Of a stretch of DNA of 64,000 nt, positions 17,853 to 26,093 are shown piece by piece. Both the position numbers and the translations under genes were made by a program. A model generated the notes under the pieces. That model was given only the letters and a program-made list of their open reading frames with translations. It made no database searches and was not told the DNA's origin. This DNA comes from SIG607 sp045648445 (lineage in GTDB: Bacteria; Bacillota; Clostridia; Oscillospirales; Acutalibacteraceae): assembly GCA_045648445.1 (NCBI GenBank), contig JAZRNY010000014.1, positions 8,015-72,014 on the forward strand, written 5' to 3'. Positions within the stretch are counted from its first letter, which is position 1. The number at the start of each line of letters is the position of its first letter.

Positions 17853-19004
17853 TCACACCTCAAGTAATTCTTCGTAACGTTTAATATGGTTTTCTACCAT
17901 ACTGTTTCTTTCATATTTTTCTTCTACGTATTTTCTTGCGTTTTTACCTAATGATTCAGCATACTCTCTATCATTTACTAATTTCTGCATACATTCAATT
18001 AAGGATTCGGTATCACGCGGTTTACACAACAAACAAGATTCACCATCCACCAACACTTCACCTGCACCGGGTATATCTGTAGTTATAACCGGACATCCCA
18101 TAGCGCCTGCTTCTTGAAGCACCATTCCAAAACCCTCACGATAGGTCGGATGAACGTAACAATCAAAAGCAGCATAATATTTAACCACTTCTTCTTTAGG
18201 CTTTAATCCGGTCAAAATCACGTTTTTTCCACATTCAGCCCATTCTTTAATATCTGCAGGAAAATCTTTTTCGGACAGTTCACTTCTACCTACGCATACT
18301 AATTTAAAATTTTCATTCTGTTCAGACATTTTTTTGGTGCTTCGAAATAATTCTAAGCTCCCTTTATCTCGACTTAATCTTCCTACAAATCCAAAAACAA
18401 ATTCTTGTTCAATTCCAAGTTCCTTACGTTTTTCTTCGCGATATTCGTTATATTTGCTCATATCATAAGCAGATAAATCCACTCCTACTGTACCACCATT
18501 ACCCACTACAGTAGCCTTTTCGGATTTATACAGTTTTTCATCAATGGCGAATTGGCGATTTTTCGTGCTAACCGCGTTTATATGTGTAGAGTTTTTGCAA
18601 GCAACTTTTTCAAGATATTTAAACAACTTTCGTTTAATTCCCGAAAATCCCACGTAACGAATGCCCCACTGACAATAAAGACGTTTTTTAACTTTTGCCA
18701 TTTTGCCTGCCAACGAAGAGTAAAGGGCAGCGTTAGGTGTAGCGTAAATAATCATATCAAACTTTTCTTTTTTAAATAGTTTTTTAAGAGCGATGATTGA
18801 TTTTACAGCGCCAAAATCAATTCCTCTGCTCATAGGAACAGAAATAAATTCAACGAAATCAGGTAACCATTCTTTCATATGGTCTGCAGAACTGCTGATA
18901 AATTTTATTTCTATCTCGGGATGCTTTTTATGGAAAGCTTCGACTTGAGGTACTACAAAAGCCCTTAAGGTTCCAGGTATCGTTGTCAAATAACCTATTT
19001 TCAT
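17853..19004 (-). CDS. Glycosyltransferase family 4 protein (CapM/PglA-like)
   Basis: 383 residues. N-terminal domain: MKIGYLTTIPGTLRAF, ISVPMSRGIDFGAVK, MIIYATPNAALYSSLAG. Donor domain: FGFVGRLSRDKGSLELF, YVHPTYREGFGMVLQEAGAMGCPV, with the E-x7-E motif of retaining GT4 enzymes. The overall pattern matches the group containing PglA/CapM, which add the second sugar to a lipid-linked first sugar. ATG 19004 has GAGGTG six bases upstream; a 13-codon upstream extension lacks a ribosome site. It may act just after the PglC-type transferase encoded upstream. Confidence 0.9.
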   Translation of the reverse strand: MKIGYLTTIPGTLRAFVVPQVEAFHKKHPEIEIKFISSSADHMKEWLPDFVEFISVPMSRGIDFGAVKSIIALKKLFKKEKFDMIIYATPNAALYSSLAGKMAKVKKRLYCQWGIRYVGFSGIKRKLFKYLEKVACKNSTHINAVSTKNRQFAIDEKLYKSEKATVVGNGGTVGVDLSAYDMSKYNEYREEKRKELGIEQEFVFGFVGRLSRDKGSLELFRSTKKMSEQNENFKLVCVGRSELSEKDFPADIKEWAECGKNVILTGLKPKEEVVKYYAAFDCYVHPTYREGFGMVLQEAGAMGCPVITTDIPGAGEVLVDGESCLLCKPRDTESLIECMQKLVNDREYAESLGKNARKYVEEKYERNSMVENHIKRYEELLEV

Positions 19005-19102
19005 AACATACACCTCTTCAAAATATAACTCGTGTAACAACATATTTTTCAGTTTGTAGCAAACTTATTTCAAAACTCAGTTAACTTGCAAAAAAGTATT
19101 GA

Positions 19103-20338
19103 TTATATTCCTTTCTCACTGAGGTTTGCTACTAAATCGTGACGGATAAGATCGTTTCCGTTTTCATCAATTACTTTTATCCTTTGATTAGCTAATTTGT
19201 GTTTTTCTTTAAGTTCTTCTATACTGCTTGTTTGAATGGTAAAACAAGCAACTCTGTCACCGCTGCATTTCATACTACCAACTTGAGTTCCTTTTGCTTT
19301 AAGCTGGTAATACTCACTAATTATTCCTTCATTAAGCAATTCCTCGAACCCCTCTAAACGGTCGATAACGCCGTCATTTGCATATAAAAACTCATTAACT
19401 ATATACGGACGGTTTTCATAATTTTCTTCATAATGAGGTTTATTACCAAGGGTTAAATCAAGTACTGCTTTTACTACGTCAAAGCCTGAAACTCTCTTAA
19501 TAAGTCTGAACTTAATTCCGCCACCCGTTCTTGCACAAAACTCAATAACCGAAATACGTTTGCCGTCGGTTATCAGCTGAATCAACATAGGAGTATCTTT
19601 AAGTTTAAATCCTTCTGCTATTTTTTGCGCAGTATCTTTGATTTTTTCGAAGATTTCATCTGATATACTTGCAGGGTTTCTGGTTCTGTGTATAACAAAA
19701 CCTTCGCCCTTTACTTTATCGGAGTTAGAAGTTGTAAGAATTTTAGCCTTTCCGTTCTCAACGTAAACGTCAACTGTAACCTCTTCACCCTCTACAAATT
19801 CTTCAACGACTACCGTACCTTCACGGCTGATTTTCTTAGCTTCATCAAAAGCCAAGCTTAACTCTTCGTTATTAACTACTTTTTTTACACCGCGTGAAGA
19901 ATAAGAATCTACAGGTTTTACTATAATCGGGAATTCAAGATGTTTGAATTTCTCAAAATCCAAATCTTTTAAAATCACGTATTGAGAAGTCGGCACACCG
20001 TTTTCAACAAAAATCTTTTTCATATATGATTTTTTAGAAACGTTTGTCGCCGTAGCGGCATCAATGTAGCAAGGAAGGGATAATTCTTCTGACACTTGCG
20101 CTACAATTTCGAGAACTTGGTCTGCGCAAACCGTTATAAGAAAATCCACGTTTTCTTTAACGGCAACATCTTTTATTGCTTCTTTATCAAGTACCGAAAC
20201 AGCATAAAAGATATCGCAGTATTTTCTACCCGATACTTTTTCATTCATATCCGCCAATACAACGGTTATGTTTCTGTTTTTAAGTTCTTCCATTAGCGCT
20301 ATTTGAGGAATGCCACCGCACAAAACAAGTGCCTTCAT
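19103..20338 (-). CDS. ATP-grasp domain protein
   Basis: 411 residues with CarB/PurT-like architecture: a Rossmann-like N-terminus (KALVLCGGIPQIALMEELK), an ATP-grasp core with PIIVKPVDSYSSRGVKKV, EEFVEGEEVTVDVY and VIEFCARTGGGIKF (metal-binding acid and Asn/Arg positions), and a C-terminal lid domain. Such proteins ligate a carboxylate, via an acyl phosphate, to an amine or other nucleophile. It lies between a PglC-type transferase and a GT4 gene, downstream of a DegT aminotransferase, so coupling an acid to an amino sugar is a sensible hypothesis. No specific family name was recognised. AAAGGTG lies seven bases before the ATG. Confidence 0.82.
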   Translation of the reverse strand: MKALVLCGGIPQIALMEELKNRNITVVLADMNEKVSGRKYCDIFYAVSVLDKEAIKDVAVKENVDFLITVCADQVLEIVAQVSEELSLPCYIDAATATNVSKKSYMKKIFVENGVPTSQYVILKDLDFEKFKHLEFPIIVKPVDSYSSRGVKKVVNNEELSLAFDEAKKISREGTVVVEEFVEGEEVTVDVYVENGKAKILTTSNSDKVKGEGFVIHRTRNPASISDEIFEKIKDTAQKIAEGFKLKDTPMLIQLITDGKRISVIEFCARTGGGIKFRLIKRVSGFDVVKAVLDLTLGNKPHYEENYENRPYIVNEFLYANDGVIDRLEGFEELLNEGIISEYYQLKAKGTQVGSMKCSGDRVACFTIQTSSIEELKEKHKLANQRIKVIDENGNDLIRHDLVANLSEKGI

Positions 20339-20355
20339 AAACAGTCACCTTTCTG

Positions 20356-20997
20356 TCAATTTTTAGTTACAGTTTCCTTGGTTTCTTTTGCAGTTATGGT
20401 ATCGTGCTTTGTAAAATCAATACCCTCTTTTTTTAGCACCACTGCAACCGTTTTAAAAAATATTTTAATGTCGAGCCAAAGAGAAAAAGTATCTATGTAT
20501 CGAACGTCATATTCTATTTTTTCAGTCCAAGAAAGGTTATTTCGTCCGTTCACTTGAGCAAGACCCGTAATTCCCGGGCGCATATTATGACGACGTTTTT
20601 GATCTTCGGTATATCTTTCAACCTGATAGGGAAGCGTTGGACGAGGTCCTACAAAGCTCATCGTTCCGTTTATGATGTTAAATATCTGCATAAGTTCATC
20701 AATGCTGGTTTTACGCAAAACTTTGCCGACTTTGGTTATTCTTTGTTTAGGTTCTAACATATTGCCGTCTTTATCTAAACTTTCCTCCGGAATCAGCATA
20801 GTACGAAATTTATATATCTTAAATACCTTACCGTCTTTACCCACTCTATCCTGAGTAAAAACTGCAGGACCTTTTGAAGTTGCTTTAATAACAATCGGCA
20901 CAACTATAAGCACCGGAATAACGGTAAGCAAAACTACAATTAGACAGCCTGCAACGATATCAAAAGCACGTTTTATGAACAACTGAATTTTTTTCAT
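20356..20997 (-). CDS. Undecaprenyl-phosphate sugar-1-phosphate transferase (PglC-like)
   Basis: 213 residues, a small monotopic phosphoglycosyl transferase. One hydrophobic re-entrant segment (about 11-38) is followed by the catalytic domain with KIYKFRTM, the Asp-Glu dyad D100-E101 (SIDELMQIF), VGPRPTLP and RPGITGLAQVNGR. It starts repeat-unit assembly by moving a sugar phosphate, typically UDP-bacillosamine-, FucNAc- or HexNAc-type, to undecaprenyl phosphate. It is second in the operon, directly after the DegT aminotransferase (9-base gap). A strong AAGGAG site precedes the ATG. Confidence 0.94.
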   Translation of the reverse strand: MKKIQLFIKRAFDIVAGCLIVVLLTVIPVLIVVPIVIKATSKGPAVFTQDRVGKDGKVFKIYKFRTMLIPEESLDKDGNMLEPKQRITKVGKVLRKTSIDELMQIFNIINGTMSFVGPRPTLPYQVERYTEDQKRRHNMRPGITGLAQVNGRNNLSWTEKIEYDVRYIDTFSLWLDIKIFFKTVAVVLKKEGIDFTKHDTITAKETKETVTKN

Positions 20998-21006
20998 ATT
21001 TTCTCC

Positions 21007-22125
21007 TTAAAACAAACTTTTTATTATGCTGATAACCTTTTCCTGTTCTTCTTCAGTCATCTTTATATCGCTGGGAAGACATACGCCGCGGCTGAAGATA
21101 TCTTCGCTGACGCTGTTTTCGTTAACCGAAATAAAGTCATATCCTTCAAAAAGCGGATGCATATGCATCGGTTTCCAAATCGGACGAGCCTCGATATTTT
21201 CTTTTTCGAGAGCATTAACTATATCCATAAACTGAACGTTACAGCCTTCATCAATAAGCATACAGGAAAGCCAGAAGTTAGGCTCCATATAATCAAGATA
21301 AGGATTCATTTTAACAGGCAAATCCTTAAAGGCTTCTTCATAGCGTTCATAAATCTTTTTCTTTAACGCCTTATGCTCGTCAAGATGCAGAAGTTGTCCT
21401 CTGCCTATACCTGCAACTATGTTACTCATTCGGTAATTATAGCCTGTTTCGCTATGCTGATACCAAGGTGCAGGGTCACGGGACTGTGTTGACCAGAAAC
21501 GAGCCTTTTTGATAGCTTCTTCATCATCACTAAGCAACATACCGCCGCCCGAAGTGGTAATGATTTTATTTCCGTTAAAGCTTATAGCGTTGTATTTGCC
21601 AAAAGTTCCTGTTTGAATGCCTTTGTACTTTGCAGAAAGGCTTTCGGCAGCATCTTCAATAAGAACAGCGCCGTGTTCATCGCAAATAGCCTTAATTTCA
21701 TCAAGTTGCGCGGGAACGCCGTAAAGATTAACAACTACAACACATTTACATTCGGGATATTTTTCGAAGGCAAGTTTTAAAGCCTCGGGGTCCATATTCC
21801 AGGTTTCGTATTCGCTGTCAATAAATACCTGTCTTGCGTTTTCGTATGTAACGGCATTAACGGTTGCCGCAAAGGTAAGGTCGGAACAAAAAACAACATC
21901 TCCCGACTTAACGCCTGCCAGTTTAACAGCTAAATGGAGAGCCGACGTTCCACTTATACAAGCAGCGGCAGATTTAACTCCGATATATTCAGCCATTTCT
22001 TTTTCAAAACCGTCAACATTTGCGCCGAGAGGTGCTACCCAGTTAGTATCAAAAGCTTCTTTTATAAACTGTTGTTCTTCGCCGTGCATTGTAGGAGAAG
22101 AGAGGAAAATACGTTTATTGCCCAT
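21007..22125 (-). CDS. DegT/DnrJ/EryC1/StrS sugar aminotransferase
   Basis: 372 residues, PLP-dependent. It contains SGTSALHLAV, the Asp that contacts PLP in EDAAES (D158) and the Schiff-base lysine K187 in FNGNKIITTSGGG. The pattern is close to PglE-type enzymes that convert a UDP-4-keto-6-deoxy-HexNAc to its 4-amino sugar. No dedicated PglF-type dehydratase is in the operon; the CapE product could serve, or a dehydratase may lie elsewhere. It is the first gene after the strong promoter at 22163-22191. AAGGAAGTG precedes the ATG by seven bases. Confidence 0.92.
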   Translation of the reverse strand: MGNKRIFLSSPTMHGEEQQFIKEAFDTNWVAPLGANVDGFEKEMAEYIGVKSAAACISGTSALHLAVKLAGVKSGDVVFCSDLTFAATVNAVTYENARQVFIDSEYETWNMDPEALKLAFEKYPECKCVVVVNLYGVPAQLDEIKAICDEHGAVLIEDAAESLSAKYKGIQTGTFGKYNAISFNGNKIITTSGGGMLLSDDEEAIKKARFWSTQSRDPAPWYQHSETGYNYRMSNIVAGIGRGQLLHLDEHKALKKKIYERYEEAFKDLPVKMNPYLDYMEPNFWLSCMLIDEGCNVQFMDIVNALEKENIEARPIWKPMHMHPLFEGYDFISVNENSVSEDIFSRGVCLPSDIKMTEEEQEKVISIIKSLF

Positions 22126-22162
22126 AGCGGTACACTTCCTTAACTAGTATTATAATATATAT

Positions 22163-22191
22163 ATTATAATACAGTTTAAAGAAATAGTCAA
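22163..22191 (-). promoter_or_regulatory. Sigma-A promoter of the 14-gene polysaccharide operon
   Basis: On the minus strand TTGACT (22186-22191) and TATAAT (22163-22168) are 17 bases apart, about 37 bases before the DegT start. A near-perfect match, and the only strong promoter found for genes 22125 to 6404. An AT-rich dyad (22149-22170) overlaps the -10 region. Confidence 0.88.
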
Positions 22192-22217
22192 TATGTAATA
22201 AATCGCCTGATTTTTGC

Positions 22218-23108
22218 TTATTTAACGCCTATATATTCCATGGCAGTTTTAGCATATTCTGAAATGTATCTGCCTTTTTTTATTACAATAGCAGGGCTGC
22301 GTGATATACCCGTTTTTTTCAAATTATATAGCGAAACATTTTTATCAAGTCCTGTAACTTGCGCAAATTTCAAAGGAATAAGAGTTGCTCCTACTCCGTT
22401 ACAGGCAAGATTATACGCAGTAGTAACTCCAACCACCTCAGTTGCAATATTTAAACTCACATTTTCAATTTTACATAATTTGTCAAACAAAACTCTCAGT
22501 TCCTGATTTTTTGAAAGTGCAATAAATGGAATTTCCTTGCAGTCTTCAAAGCTTATTTGTGAATTGCTGTTCGATGGCAGTTTTTTTGAAAATTCTTTTG
22601 GTATAACTAAAACGACCTTTTCTTCTTCTAAAGGAAACGTATCGAACGTGCTGTCATCCACCGGAAGATTAAGTATAGAAAAATCAACAATACCGTCTGC
22701 AGTATCCTTTTGAAGACCGGCACTGTTTTTTTCATCTAAAACTATTTGAAGCCCCGGAAACCGAAAGTGCAATTTCTTGATAACGTCAGTAAGAAAATAC
22801 GATGCCTTAAATGGCGAAATACCAATAACAAGCCTTCCCTTTTCGCCCGTTCTGAATGCCTCCATTGAGCGATATAATTCTTCTTCCCTGTAAAGTATAT
22901 CTTTGGCATTCTGCACAAAATACTCCCCCGCAGGAGTAAGTTTTAAGGGTGATTCATTTCTATCAAACAATGTGACGTCCAACTCTTTTTCAAGACTTAA
23001 AATTTGCTTACTTAAAGCAGGTTGAGTTATCCCCAGAAGCTGAGCCGCCTGACTTATATTCATAATTTCTGATAAAAACACCACGTACTGAAGTTGTTTT
23101 GTGTTCAT
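22218..23108 (-). CDS. LysR-family transcriptional regulator
   Basis: 296 residues. An N-terminal winged helix-turn-helix (MNTKQLQYVVFLSE, then MNISQAAQLLGITQPALSKQ) precedes a periplasmic-binding-like effector domain from about residue 90 (RLVIGISPFKASYFLTDVI). ATG 23108 is chosen because AAAGGTG lies six bases upstream; a GTG nine bases earlier is inside that site. It lies after a hairpin terminator that follows the TRAP-type permease genes on the same strand and before the capsule promoter. Its target is probably the TRAP operon; the effector is unknown. Confidence 0.93.
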   Translation of the reverse strand: MNTKQLQYVVFLSEIMNISQAAQLLGITQPALSKQILSLEKELDVTLFDRNESPLKLTPAGEYFVQNAKDILYREEELYRSMEAFRTGEKGRLVIGISPFKASYFLTDVIKKLHFRFPGLQIVLDEKNSAGLQKDTADGIVDFSILNLPVDDSTFDTFPLEEEKVVLVIPKEFSKKLPSNSNSQISFEDCKEIPFIALSKNQELRVLFDKLCKIENVSLNIATEVVGVTTAYNLACNGVGATLIPLKFAQVTGLDKNVSLYNLKKTGISRSPAIVIKKGRYISEYAKTAMEYIGVK

Positions 23109-23132
23109 ATAATTCACCTTTTCCAGTTAAAT

Positions 23133-23157
23133 AAAAGCATCCTTTAAGGATGCTTTT
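23133..23157 (-). terminator. Terminator after the TRAP-type operon
   Basis: A 10-bp stem (23133-23142 with 23148-23157; arms aaaagcatcc) with a 5-base loop. On the minus strand it is followed by a short T-rich run. The LysR start is only 25 bases beyond, so LysR may depend on read-through. Confidence 0.7.
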
Positions 23158-23160
23158 AAA

Positions 23161-23454
23161 TTATACTTCTCCCTCATGTTTTTTTGCATGCTTCTTTTCA
23201 GGTGTCAATGCTTTCTCACCTGCAAGATACATAGATAAAAGGCCTAACAGCACCATAATTACAGAAAGATATATTATTACCGGAATGATTTTTTCATATA
23301 TAACGCAACAAATCAGTGTTGCTGTATTGCCGCCGATAATAAGCGCAACAAGATAACCAAAAAACGTGAGTCCACCTGCAAAGAGAGAAATCATTATTCC
23401 GTATCCAAAAATCATTTTTAAAACGTCGGATATTTTTTTAAAAAACTTTTTCAT
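23161..23454 (-). CDS. Small membrane protein, likely TRAP small-subunit-like
   Basis: 97 residues with two or three membrane helices: MIFGYGIMISLFAGGLTFFGYL, TATLICCVIYEKIIPVIIYL and VIMVLLGLLSMYL. The tail is basic and His/Lys-rich (PEKKHAKKHEG). It is encoded 13 bases after the TRAP-type large permease, so it probably takes the place of the DctQ subunit, though it is much shorter than typical DctQ and I recognise no family motif. GAGGAG lies seven bases before the ATG. Confidence 0.7.
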   Translation of the reverse strand: MKKFFKKISDVLKMIFGYGIMISLFAGGLTFFGYLVALIIGGNTATLICCVIYEKIIPVIIYLSVIMVLLGLLSMYLAGEKALTPEKKHAKKHEGEV

Positions 23455-23467
23455 ATTTAATCTCCTC

Positions 23468-24832
23468 TCATATGCCTATAACGGGTAACCATCCCATAAG
23501 AATGACAACCTGCAAAATAAACTGAGCCGCAACCCACCACAAATTGTTCTTGATAGTTTTACTGAAATCAGACTCTGCAATGGTCATTCCTGCATACATA
23601 CCGAGTCCCAACGGAGGAGTAATGCCACACATAACGCCACAAATACATGGAAGCATAGCGGCAGCCAACAACGGATTAACACCTACGTTTTCAAGCAATA
23701 TTATAAAGACAGGGCCAAAAATAACAACCTGAGAAGAGCCCGGAACCACCATTCCCATCACACAGGTAATAGCGCAAATTGCCAACACCATACCTAGCTT
23801 TCCAAAATTCCATGTAGCCATAAGCTCACCCAAAGTCTTTGCCACTTCCATATCTGCAAACAATGCGCCTATCATATAACCGAACACACATACACCTATT
23901 GCCGGAGAAATAGATTTCACGCCGTTTGCGAATATTTTTGCAATCTTATTCGGAGTAACGGTAGATTTATCCTTTACCACAATACACGCATAAATTGCCG
24001 AAACGCCTGCCACAAAAAGCAAAACTGATTTTGAAAGATATTTAGCGCCAACTGTTCCGAGTCGAGCAACAAAAAAATAGTCCGCCAAAAGCGCATCCAA
24101 AATAAAAGGCAACAAAATAACCACCGGAAGCAACAGTCCCTGCCAACTTGCCTTAAAGGTCTCCTTAAGGCTCGGGATTTCATCTTTGCTCATAGGTTGA
24201 ACCTTATAATACCTACAAAACGCCCAAACCATAATAAGACGCTGAGCTATAAACCACAAAGCCACACCCCAAAGAATTATCCAAAATCTTCCTTGTGATA
24301 CGTCTGCAATACCTTTTTCTGCAGCATAAGCAGAAAAAGCAGTCATTGCGGCAACTATATTGGAAGAAGGCGGTATCATATTACCCATATAACTGGCATT
24401 AGACTCGATATTTGCGGCAAGTTCTGCAGGAAATCCCGTACGCTTCATAGCAGGAATAGTCAGAGTACCGGTAGCCATTACGTTTCCGGGGCCCGATCCT
24501 GACAAAGCGCCCATAAAAGCGCTCGCTATCACCGCAGTATAACCTGCTCCGCCCCTTATACGACCAATAAGTGACAGTATAATAACAATACAACTGTCAA
24601 CAATTTTTGTTTTAGTCAGAAGTATTGACAAAGCCACAAAAGCCACCATTGAATAAAGCAGCGATGTCGACAGCCCTTCTTCTATGTAGTTCCATACGCT
24701 TCCCCAATTACCTGTAACGCATAAAAGCACAATAAAAGCAAGAAGAACCGCTTCGTAAACAGGGCGCTTAACCGCCAAAAACCATACACAGATTACTACC
24801 AACATAATTCCTAAATACATCAAAGATTCCAC
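23468..24832 (-). CDS. TRAP-type transporter large permease (DctM-like)
   Basis: 454 residues, about 12 membrane helices. The signature segments are GALSGSGPGNVMATGTLTIP and SNASYMGNMIPPSSNIVAAM, and in the second half VPGSSQVVIFGPVFIILLE and GVMCGITPPLGLGMYAG, giving the two inverted-repeat transport motifs of the family. It would import an organic acid using an ion gradient. No solute-binding protein gene is adjacent; a small membrane protein follows it. The start is a GTG at 24832 with GAGGTG eight bases upstream. Confidence 0.85.
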   Translation of the reverse strand: MESLMYLGIMLVVICVWFLAVKRPVYEAVLLAFIVLLCVTGNWGSVWNYIEEGLSTSLLYSMVAFVALSILLTKTKIVDSCIVIILSLIGRIRGGAGYTAVIASAFMGALSGSGPGNVMATGTLTIPAMKRTGFPAELAANIESNASYMGNMIPPSSNIVAAMTAFSAYAAEKGIADVSQGRFWIILWGVALWFIAQRLIMVWAFCRYYKVQPMSKDEIPSLKETFKASWQGLLLPVVILLPFILDALLADYFFVARLGTVGAKYLSKSVLLFVAGVSAIYACIVVKDKSTVTPNKIAKIFANGVKSISPAIGVCVFGYMIGALFADMEVAKTLGELMATWNFGKLGMVLAICAITCVMGMVVPGSSQVVIFGPVFIILLENVGVNPLLAAAMLPCICGVMCGITPPLGLGMYAGMTIAESDFSKTIKNNLWWVAAQFILQVVILMGWLPVIGI

Positions 24833-24889
24833 AATATGCGCACCTCAATATTACAAAATAGTTATGAAACCCATTACATTTCAGTTATG

Positions 24890-24918
24890 ATTATACCGAT
24901 ATTTTCACTTTTTGTCAA
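24890..24918 (-). promoter_or_regulatory. Sigma-A promoter of the TRAP-type operon
   Basis: On the minus strand TTGACA (24913-24918) and TATAAT (24890-24895) are 17 bases apart, a consensus promoter. Two direct copies of agttatga (24860-24867 and 24883-24890) lie 23 bases apart at and downstream of the -10 box and could be an operator. Confidence 0.88.
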
Positions 24919-24926
24919 TAAAAATC

Positions 24927-24955
24927 TTGATTTTTTATGCCAAAAAAGTTATTCT
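24927..24955 (+). promoter_or_regulatory. Putative promoter for the DUF89 gene
   Basis: TTGATT (24927-24932) and TATTCT (24950-24955) with a 17-base spacer, 43 bases before the ATG. Moderate match; back-to-back with the TRAP promoter. Confidence 0.5.
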
Positions 24956-24998
24956 ATGTAAGAAAACTCATCAACTTAGAACAAACGGTGATTAAGTT

Positions 24999-25841
24999 AT
25001 GGAAATACTAGAAGGATGTCTGCCCTGTCTTTTATCGCAGGCGCAAAGGGCGGCAAAAATGGCGAGTAATTCGCCCGAAGTTAGGCAAAATGTTTTAAAT
25101 CTTGCTAACGAAATACTAAAAAATTATAAAAACTACGAAAATGCGCCTCATTTGGCACAAGCAATTTACGAGGCAGTGCAAAGCGTCACAAAGGAAGAAG
25201 ACCCCTTTACGAAAATCAAAGAAAACGATATAGAGGTTGCCAAGTCGCTTATCCCCGTTTTGAAAGATTTTATTAAATCTTCAAAAGATTCCCACTACGC
25301 AGCGTTAAAGGTAGGGGCAGTAGGCAACAATCTTGATAGCGCCATAGTTAGCAATCTGAATATTTCTTCAAAAATAACCAACGAATTAAACGCGCCTTTT
25401 TCTATATGCGATATTAATATTTTTAAAGAAAAACTAACAACCGCAAAAACCGTTTTAATAGTCGGAGATAACTCAGGGGAAGCAATTTTTGACGAAGTTT
25501 TTATGGATAATTATCCAAATTTATCCTTTTTTTATGCAGTGCGCAGCGCACCCATTATAAATGACGTCACCCTAAAGGAAATAAAACTCACCAACATAAG
25601 CAAAAATGCAAAAGTTTTTCCATCGGGCAGTCGTGCGCCAGGCAGTGTTTTAAGTCAATGTTCGCCTGTATTTAAGGCGTTACTAAAGGATGCAGATATA
25701 GTAATCAGCAAAGGGCAAGGCAACTACGAAAGCCTGAGCGAAGTTAAAAACATCTTCTTTTTGCTTAAGGCAAAATGCCCTGTAATTGCCTCGCGTTTCG
25801 GCGTCGATTCAGGAAGTTATATTTTTAAATTTAATGCATAA
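24999..25841 (+). CDS. DUF89 (ARMT1-like) metal-dependent phosphatase family protein
   Basis: 280 residues. Features: an N-terminal CLPC motif in EGCLPCLLSQA; a helical region; then the DUF89 core with GAVGNNLDSAI, LIVGDNSGEAIFDEVFMD (metal-binding Asn and Asp residues), VRSAPIINDVT, PSGSRAPGSVLSQCSP and ISKGQGNYESLSE. DUF89 proteins are damage-control phosphatases that hydrolyse sugar phosphates such as fructose-1-phosphate. The in vivo substrate is unknown. It is transcribed alone, divergent from the TRAP operon, and followed by a candidate terminator. A GGTG site lies eight bases before the ATG. Confidence 0.9.
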   Translation: MEILEGCLPCLLSQAQRAAKMASNSPEVRQNVLNLANEILKNYKNYENAPHLAQAIYEAVQSVTKEEDPFTKIKENDIEVAKSLIPVLKDFIKSSKDSHYAALKVGAVGNNLDSAIVSNLNISSKITNELNAPFSICDINIFKEKLTTAKTVLIVGDNSGEAIFDEVFMDNYPNLSFFYAVRSAPIINDVTLKEIKLTNISKNAKVFPSGSRAPGSVLSQCSPVFKALLKDADIVISKGQGNYESLSEVKNIFFLLKAKCPVIASRFGVDSGSYIFKFNA

Positions 25842-26002
25842 ATATGTCAAAATATGCAAAAAGCAAGTTTCAATACCACTTTTTAGAAATATCTCGCCTT
25901 TGGCGAGGTATTCTAAAGAATATCACCGTGAGACCTGTCTCACAATATCACTAATCTATTTATCTTTGAGATAGGTATAATTTCAAAGCATATAACCTAC
26001 TA

Positions 26003-26027
26003 TGACACTTTCAGTAAATAAGTGTCA
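26003..26027 (+). terminator. Candidate terminator after the DUF89 gene
   Basis: Arms tgacactt (26003-26010) and aagtgtca (26020-26027) with a 9-base loop, then atttttat. The gap 25842-26093 also holds two other hairpins: ctcgcc/ggcgag near 25893-25907 and gtgagac/gtctcac near 25928-25943. No reading frame is credible there. Confidence 0.55.
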
Positions 26028-26049
26028 ATTTTTATACAAAATGAAAGTA

Positions 26050-26078
26050 GGGAGACACTTCTTTACGAAGTATCTCCC
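26050..26078 (-). terminator. Hairpin terminator downstream of the XRE regulator, repeat copy 1
   Basis: 12-bp stem with one mismatch (26050-26061 with 26067-26078, arms gggagacacttc) and loop tttac. Reading leftward it follows the XRE gene. The sequence closely resembles the hairpin at 31240-31262. Confidence 0.65.
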
Positions 26079-26093
26079 TTTCGTGCGTATTTT

